Source: Nitrososphaerales archaeon (GTDB taxonomy: Archaea > Thermoproteota > Nitrososphaeria > Nitrososphaerales > Gagatemarchaeaceae). Taken from it: 11,073 nucleotides of DNA. The position numbers and the translations under genes are program-made. A model generated the notes under the pieces. It was given only the letters and a program-made list of their open reading frames with translations, did not search any database and was not told the DNA's origin. Shown here one piece after another: positions 6,403 to 11,073 of the stretch. Within the stretch, counting starts at the first letter, position 1. Each line of letters starts with the position of its first letter. The stretch spans positions 1-11,073 of the forward strand of contig JASHUK010000150.1 in assembly GCA_030040055.1 (NCBI GenBank). The letters are read 5' to 3'.

Positions 6403-8571
6403 TTGGGGCTCACCGGCGAAGAAGCGGCGCGCATACGCAGGCTCCTCGGGAGGGAGCCGAACGAGACGGAGTGGGCGATATTCGACGCCGAGTGGTCGGA
6501 GCACAGCTCGTACAAGTCGTCGAAGGGCCTGCTGCGCAGGTTCCCCACCAAGGGAAAGCGCGTCCTTCTGGGGCCGGGGTACGACGCCGGCGTGGTCGAC
6601 GTGGGAGGGGGATACGCCGTGACGCTTCACATCGAGAGCCACAACCACCCGTCGGCCGTGGACCCGTACGGGGGAGCTTCGACCGGGATAGGGGGGGTCC
6701 TGCGCGACATAATCTCGGTAGGGTCGAGGCCGATCGCGCTGGTCGACGTCTTGAGGTTCGGGGACCCTGAAAGGAGCGGCCACTCGAAGTGGCTCTTCCG
6801 GAATGTCGTCAGGGGCATAGCCGACTACGGCAACTGCGTCGGGGTCCCGACCATTGCCGGCGACATCGAGTTCGACGAAAGCTTCGAGAGGAACTGCCTC
6901 GTCGACGTGGCCTGCGTGGGGCTCGCAAGGAAAGGGTCGGTGATCCTCGGCGAGGCGAGGCACCCGGGGGACCTCCTGGTCCTGGTGGGCGGCAGCACGG
7001 GGCGCGACGGCGTGGGCGGGGCGGCGTTCGCCTCGAAGAGCCTCGCCAAGGGCCCGGAATCAGAGAGGAAGTCGGTCCAGGTCCCCGACCCGTTCATGAA
7101 GAAGCTGCTAATCGACGCCATCCTCGAGGTGGCGGAGGCGGGGCTGATACGCGGGATGAAAGACCTCGGAGGGGGAGGCCTCTCGACGGCCCTTTCGGAG
7201 GTCGCCTCGAAGGGAGGGTGCGGCGTGGACGTCGAACTGGGTAGGGTGCAGGTCAGGGAGCCGGGGATGGGCCCGACAGAGGTCATGACTTCGGAGTCCC
7301 AGGAGAGGATGCTCCTGCTGCTCGACCCGAAGAAGGCGGAGCGGGTGGCCAGGACCCTCGACAAGTACGAGGTCCCTCACCAGGTGATCGGCAGGGTCAC
7401 GGGGGGGAACTCGATGAAGCTCAGGTGGAACGGGAAGGTGGTCGTCGACCTCCCCGCGAAGGCCGTCGCGGAGGCGCCCTTGATACCGAGGAAGAGAGGT
7501 CCTGCCCCCCGTCAAGCCAGGTCCCCCGCCATGCCGAAGACCCCCCCTCTAGGCGAGTCCCTCCTCTCCCTGCTCTCCTCTCCGAACATTTCCAGCCGGA
7601 GGTGGGTCTACGAGCAGTACGACCATGAAGTGGGGCTGAGGACGGTGGCGAAGCCCGGGGAGGCGGACGCGTCTGTTCTGAGGCTCCCTAACGGCGCCGG
7701 GCTGGCGGTCAAAGCCGACGGCAACAGCCGTCACAGCTCGCTGGACCCGCGAAAGGGCGGGGCGGGATGCGTCGCAGAGGCGTGCAGGAACGTCGCGGCC
7801 GTGGGCGGCGAGCCCATCGCGATGGTCGACCACCTGCAGTTCGGCGACCCCTCTGACCCGGAGGTCTACCGGCAGTTCGTCGAGACAGTCGAAGGGATGG
7901 CCGGGTACTGCGAAGGAGTGGGGCTCCCGGTCGTGGGGGGGAAGGTCAGTTTCTACAACGAAGACGTCGGGTCGGGCAGGGCCATCAAGCCCTCTCCCAT
8001 CGCGATGGTGGTCGGGCTCATCCCGGCGCTCAAGAAGCGCGCGTCGTCATCGTTCTCGGACGGGGAGTCAGTCATAGCCGTCGGCGAGACCCGCCCCGAG
8101 CTCGGTGGCTCGGAGTACTTCGAGCGCGTCCTCGGCGTCGTCGGCGGCACGGTTCCGGCCGCGGACCCGCGGGCGGACTCCAGGGCATACAAGGCGGTCG
8201 CCAAGCTGGTCAGGACCGGAGTCGCGGCGTCCGCGCACGACTGCTCGAAGGGAGGGTTCGGGGTCGCGGTCGCGGAGATGTGCACAAGGAACTCAATCGG
8301 GGCGACAATAGACCTCGGCCTCCTTCCCGGGGGGGCCCTGTCGGACCCGGAGGCCCTCTTCTCAGAGTCTCACGGGCGCTTCCTGCTCTCCACGCGCAAT
8401 CCGGTCAGGGCAAAGTCAGCCCTACGGAGGGCAGGGGTCCCCTCCGCAGTGGTCGGGAAGGTCGGGGGCAGCCACCTGTCGTTCGAGAGGGGGCGGAAGC
8501 GCGTTGCCCGCGTGTCGGTCGACTCGGTGACGGGCTCGTGGGAAGAGCCGCTGGGGAGGCTGATGGGCTGA
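6403..8571 (+). CDS. purL: FGAM synthase synthetase subunit PurL (small type)
   Basis: A 722-residue enzyme converting FGAR, ATP and ammonia to FGAM, acting with PurS and PurQ. The length fits the small PurL. Motifs in order: LGREPNETEWAIFDAEWSEHSSYKSSK (15-41) with His34 in the position of the catalytic His of the family; HIESHNHPSAVDPYGGASTGIGG (76-98), the ATP/Mg-binding region; RPIALVD (109-115); KDLGGGGLSTALSEVAS in the middle; and, in the second half, the repeat-like KADGNSRHSSLDPRKGG and DCSKGGFGVAVAEM segments. The usual Cys in the WSEHC motif is Ser here, as I recall in some archaea. The TTG at 6403 is the first plausible start after purQ, 22 bases downstream; no convincing Shine-Dalgarno motif precedes it, so the exact start is less sure than the identity. 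Confidence 0.96.
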   Translation: MGLTGEEAARIRRLLGREPNETEWAIFDAEWSEHSSYKSSKGLLRRFPTKGKRVLLGPGYDAGVVDVGGGYAVTLHIESHNHPSAVDPYGGASTGIGGVLRDIISVGSRPIALVDVLRFGDPERSGHSKWLFRNVVRGIADYGNCVGVPTIAGDIEFDESFERNCLVDVACVGLARKGSVILGEARHPGDLLVLVGGSTGRDGVGGAAFASKSLAKGPESERKSVQVPDPFMKKLLIDAILEVAEAGLIRGMKDLGGGGLSTALSEVASKGGCGVDVELGRVQVREPGMGPTEVMTSESQERMLLLLDPKKAERVARTLDKYEVPHQVIGRVTGGNSMKLRWNGKVVVDLPAKAVAEAPLIPRKRGPAPRQARSPAMPKTPPLGESLLSLLSSPNISSRRWVYEQYDHEVGLRTVAKPGEADASVLRLPNGAGLAVKADGNSRHSSLDPRKGGAGCVAEACRNVAAVGGEPIAMVDHLQFGDPSDPEVYRQFVETVEGMAGYCEGVGLPVVGGKVSFYNEDVGSGRAIKPSPIAMVVGLIPALKKRASSSFSDGESVIAVGETRPELGGSEYFERVLGVVGGTVPAADPRADSRAYKAVAKLVRTGVAASAHDCSKGGFGVAVAEMCTRNSIGATIDLGLLPGGALSDPEALFSESHGRFLLSTRNPVRAKSALRRAGVPSAVVGKVGGSHLSFERGRKRVARVSVDSVTGSWEEPLGRLMG
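8553..8559 (+). promoter_or_regulatory. Shine-Dalgarno sequence that decides the purF start
   Basis: GGGGAGG inside the end of purL is a strong Shine-Dalgarno match. Eight bases separate it from the CTG at 8568. No ATG, GTG or TTG in the purF frame lies at a suitable distance from it, so it points to CTG. It also encodes purL residues, and G-rich runs are common here, so it could be coincidental. Confidence 0.45.
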
Positions 8572-10001
8572 CGGACAAGAGGGAGAAGTGCGGGATAGTC
8601 GGCGCACGCTCCGCGAAGGGTTCCGACGTCGTCCCCAAGGTCCTGAGGTCTCTGGAGGCGCTCCAGCACAGGGGGCGGGAGTCGTGGGGGATCGCGGTCG
8701 AGGGGAAGTCCATATTCAGGAGGATGGGGCTGGCCACCAACTGGCACCTGGAGGCGAAGGAGCTCTCCTCCTACAAGGGGAGGGCGGGGATCGGGCACGT
8801 GCGCTACTCCACCAAGGGGCGCTCGGTCATAGACAACGCGCAGCCCATCGAGATAGGCGGCGAGTTCTCCATCGCGCACAACGGGACGATAGTGAACGCA
8901 GACGCCTTCGCGCCGGGGGTCGCCCGCGAGTTCGGGACGGAGTGCGAGTCAGACACGAGGGCGGCTGGGTACAGGCTGCTCCACCACCTCTCCGAGGGAG
9001 GGAGCATGTTCGAGGCCTTCAAGCGCCTCTCGGAGGAGATGTTCGGCGCCTACTGCTTCGTCATCCTGACCCGCGGCGGCGAGGTCTTCGCGGCGAGGGA
9101 CCCGCGGGGTTACCGGCCGCTGTCGATAGGGTGGCACCCCCAGTCTCAGACGTTCATAGCGGCGTCCGAGTCCTGCGCCCTCGAAGCCGTCGAGGCGGAC
9201 TTCGTCAGGGACGTCGAGCCCGGGGAGGCCGTCATGTTCGGCGGGAAGGACGGACGCCTTGAGTCGTTCAGGTTCTCCCCCAAGGTGCCGGCCGCGCACT
9301 GCTCCTTCGAGTACACCTACTTCGCCCACCCGTCGTCGCGCCTCAACGGGGTCAGCGTCTACGAGGCCAGGAAGAGGGTGGGGCGGACGCTGGCGAAGAA
9401 GTTCAGGACGAAGGCTGACGTGGTCATCCCGGTCCCCGACTCGGCCAGGCCCGCGGCGCTCGGCTTCGCGCTCGAGAGCGGGATACCGATGGACGAGGGG
9501 CTGATGAAGGACAGGTACAGGAGAAAGGGGAGCATCCGCAGCTTCATCGAGCCAGCACAGGGAGGAAGGGAGGAAGTGGTGAAGCGGATCGTCCCGATCA
9601 AGGACGTCATACAGGGGAAGGACATCGTCGTGATAGACGACAGCCTCGTGAGAGGGACCAGCTCGAAGATCATCGTGAAGTCCCTCAAGAAGGCGGGGGC
9701 GAAGAGCATCAAGATGGCCGTCACGTTCCCGGCCATACGGCACCCCTGCTTCATGGGGATCGACTTCCCGAGCAGGGACGAGTTGCTCGCCCACGCGGTG
9801 GCCGAGGGGGACGGGGAGAAGGAGACGGCCAGGAAGGTCGGGCGCGCCCTGGGGGTGAAGGAGTTCTACTACAACGACATAGAGGGGCTCGCGGAAGCGA
9901 TCGGGCTCCCGGCAGACAGCCTCTGCTTCTCGTGCGTCACCGGCGACTACTCGAAGCTCGGCGTCCCCCCTCCCGCCCCGGAGGAGAAGGTGCAGGCCTG
10001 A
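8568..10001 (+). CDS. purF: Amidophosphoribosyltransferase PurF
   Basis: First committed step: PRPP plus glutamine gives phosphoribosylamine. With the CTG start proposed here the protein has 477 residues. Cys8 in CGIVGA is the Ntn nucleophile exposed by removing a seven-residue propeptide. Arg79 in HVRYST, HNGTIVN (104-110) and ESDT (127-130) form the glutaminase site. The phosphoribosyltransferase domain carries the PRPP loop VVIDDSLVRGTSSK (354-367). Cys245, Cys394, Cys453 and Cys456 match the four 4Fe-4S ligands of the Bacillus type. No ATG, GTG or TTG lies between the purL stop and the Cys codon. Options are this CTG, forming a CTGA overlap with purL behind a good Shine-Dalgarno sequence, or a GTG at 8538 (ten residues longer, 34-nt overlap, GGTGA six bases upstream). 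The C-terminus ends in a Pro/Glu tail; purN starts one base later. Confidence 0.93.
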   Translation: MTDKREKCGIVGARSAKGSDVVPKVLRSLEALQHRGRESWGIAVEGKSIFRRMGLATNWHLEAKELSSYKGRAGIGHVRYSTKGRSVIDNAQPIEIGGEFSIAHNGTIVNADAFAPGVAREFGTECESDTRAAGYRLLHHLSEGGSMFEAFKRLSEEMFGAYCFVILTRGGEVFAARDPRGYRPLSIGWHPQSQTFIAASESCALEAVEADFVRDVEPGEAVMFGGKDGRLESFRFSPKVPAAHCSFEYTYFAHPSSRLNGVSVYEARKRVGRTLAKKFRTKADVVIPVPDSARPAALGFALESGIPMDEGLMKDRYRRKGSIRSFIEPAQGGREEVVKRIVPIKDVIQGKDIVVIDDSLVRGTSSKIIVKSLKKAGAKSIKMAVTFPAIRHPCFMGIDFPSRDELLAHAVAEGDGEKETARKVGRALGVKEFYYNDIEGLAEAIGLPADSLCFSCVTGDYSKLGVPPPAPEEKVQA

Positions 10002-10002
10002 G

Positions 10003-10617
10003 ATGCTCGAGATAGGGGTGCTCGTCTCCGGCAGAGGGTCGAACCTGGAGGCCATACTGGAGTCGATCGAGGACGGAGAGATCAAGGGGGCGCGGGTCGC
10101 GGTCGTGATAAGCAACGACCCGGACGCCAGGGCCCTGAAGGTTGCCGAGAAACACCGCGTCAGCGCCGTGGCGGTGCCTTCGGACGGGCTGACGAGGGAG
10201 GAGCACGACAGGGAGCTGGTCAGAGTCCTGAAGGGGCACGGGGTCGAGCCTGGCAGCGGGCTGGTCCTACTTGCGGGCTACATGAGGATCCTGTCCCCGG
10301 GGCTCGTCCGGACGTACAGCGGGAGGATGATGAACATCCACCCGTCGCTCCTCCCTGCCTTCCCGGGCACCAGGGCGCAGATGCAGGCGCTGGACCGCGG
10401 GGTGAAGGTCTCTGGATGCACGGTGCACTTCGTCGTCCCGGAGGTGGACGCGGGACCGATAATCGCGCAGAAGGCGGTCGAGGTGAAGGAGGGGGACGAC
10501 GAGGCCTCACTTTCGTCGCGGATACTGAGGCAGGAGCACAGGCTCTATCCCCGCTCTGTGAAGCTGTTCGCCGAAGGACGCCTGCGGCTGGTCGGGAGGA
10601 GGGTCGAGGTCAGATGA
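10003..10617 (+). CDS. purN: Glycinamide ribonucleotide (GAR) transformylase PurN
   Basis: A 204-residue enzyme moving a formyl group from 10-formyl-tetrahydrofolate to GAR. VLVSGRGSNLEAIL (6-19) binds the GAR phosphate. Asn111 and His113 in MNIHPSLLPAFPG and Asp149 in VHFVVPEVDAGPII are the catalytic triad positions known from Escherichia coli PurN. SNDPDARAL (37-45) and LAGYMRIL (90-97) are also standard. Length fits the family. The ATG follows the purF stop by one base and the gene overlaps folD by an ATGA, so purF-purN-folD is likely translated as a coupled set. Its presence, with PurH and FolD, shows a folate-based formyl route rather than the formate-using PurT. Confidence 0.96.
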   Translation: MLEIGVLVSGRGSNLEAILESIEDGEIKGARVAVVISNDPDARALKVAEKHRVSAVAVPSDGLTREEHDRELVRVLKGHGVEPGSGLVLLAGYMRILSPGLVRTYSGRMMNIHPSLLPAFPGTRAQMQALDRGVKVSGCTVHFVVPEVDAGPIIAQKAVEVKEGDDEASLSSRILRQEHRLYPRSVKLFAEGRLRLVGRRVEVR

Positions 10618-11073
10618 CCGCAGCGCTGATGGACGGCAGAGAAGTGGCTGCGGGGCTCGAGCTGCAGATGAGAGCCGAGGCCGAGGCTCTGAAGAGGTCG
10701 GGGACGCAGCCGACGCTTGCGACCATACTCGTGGGGGACGACCCCGCCTCGAGGGTGTACGTGGCCAGCAAGCACAAGGCGGCCCAGAGGGTCGGGGTGG
10801 CATCGAGGAGCCACGTCCTCCCCGGGCGGGCGGCGGAGCCGGAGCTCGTCTCTCTGATCCGTGAGCTCAACGCGGACAGGAGCGTGAACGGGATACTCCT
10901 GCAGCTCCCTCTGCCCCCTCACATGGACGAAAGACGGGCGCTGGAGGAGATCGACCCCGGCAAGGACGTGGACGGGCTCACCGCCGCGAACGCGGGGCGC
11001 CTGGCGCAGGGGAATGGGGACATGGTCCCTTGCACCCCGGCCGGGGTGATGGAGCTGCTCCGCTACTACAAGA
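10614..11073 (+). CDS. folD: Methylene-THF dehydrogenase / methenyl-THF cyclohydrolase FolD, C-terminus off window
   Basis: The frame is open from the ATG at 10614 to the right edge: 153 residues of an enzyme normally about 280-300 long. FolD oxidises 5,10-methylene-tetrahydrofolate and hydrolyses the product to 10-formyl-tetrahydrofolate, the cofactor of PurN and PurH. Visible parts are ATILVGDDPASRVYVASKHKAA (36-57) with catalytic Tyr49 and Lys53, GILLQLPLPPH (93-103) with Gln97, KDVDGLTAANAGRLAQG (117-133) with Asp120, and PCTPAGVMELL (139-149). The NAD(P)-binding half is beyond the window. The start overlaps the purN stop (ATGA) with GAGGT just upstream at 10606-10610. Placement in the purine operon ties one-carbon supply to demand. 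Confidence 0.95.
   Translation, partial: MTAALMDGREVAAGLELQMRAEAEALKRSGTQPTLATILVGDDPASRVYVASKHKAAQRVGVASRSHVLPGRAAEPELVSLIRELNADRSVNGILLQLPLPPHMDERRALEEIDPGKDVDGLTAANAGRLAQGNGDMVPCTPAGVMELLRYYK

Noticed and set aside
8949..10115. 388-codon minus-strand frame opposite purF and purN
   Set aside because: Composition is typical of antisense shadow frames in GC-rich DNA, and no motif is seen; purF and purN on the plus strand are certain.
1..11073. CRISPR arrays, tRNA or rRNA genes, insertion sequences, att sites
   Set aside because: No regularly spaced repeats, no transposase or integrase reading frames and no recognisable structural RNA were seen.

Overview
The window looks like chromosomal DNA from a GC-rich archaeon. 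Five genes that begin transcription units have an AT-rich, box A-like element centred about 25-34 nt upstream of the start codon, with little or no leader and no Shine-Dalgarno sequence. Genes inside the operon have short overlaps or gaps, and GTG, TTG and possibly CTG starts are common. Protein features (the C-terminal transformylase half of PurH, the PurD variant, the Hsp20 with a long N-terminal arm, a secreted NosD-like beta-helix protein) suggest the Nitrososphaeria (Thaumarchaeota) side of the Thermoproteota. That placement rests on remembered family resemblance, not on a search.

Left part (1-2206): a secreted beta-helix protein on the minus strand runs off the left edge (1-522). Upstream of it, also on the minus strand, is a Ser/Thr/Gly/Asn-rich reading frame that appears broken by a one-base shift (554-992). 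An Hsp20 small heat-shock protein follows on the plus strand (1142-1738). It converges on a two-CBS-domain protein on the minus strand (1739-2206), and the two stop codons abut exactly.

Right part (2313-11073): a purine biosynthesis region. A PurD-family ATP-grasp protein on the plus strand (2313-3695) converges with purH on the minus strand (3692-5290), and their stop codons overlap in a CTAG. A divergent promoter region (5291-5418) separates purH from a tightly packed plus-strand operon, purS-purQ-purL-purF-purN-folD. folD runs off the right edge.

Together these genes cover PRPP to phosphoribosylamine (PurF), to GAR (PurD, if active), to FGAR (PurN), to FGAM (PurS/Q/L), and the last two steps from AICAR to IMP (PurH). 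FolD supplies the 10-formyl-tetrahydrofolate used by PurN and PurH. PurM, PurE/K, PurC and PurB are not in the window. The formyl-transfer genes are therefore of the folate-dependent type, not the formate/ATP-dependent PurT/PurP type used by many other archaea.

The most notable observations are: a PurD protein that keeps its ATP-grasp core but has lost several conserved GARS motifs; a purF gene whose best-placed start is a CTG in a CTGA overlap; convergent gene pairs sharing or abutting stop codons; and a frameshifted secreted-type gene. No clear new defence or mobile system is visible.
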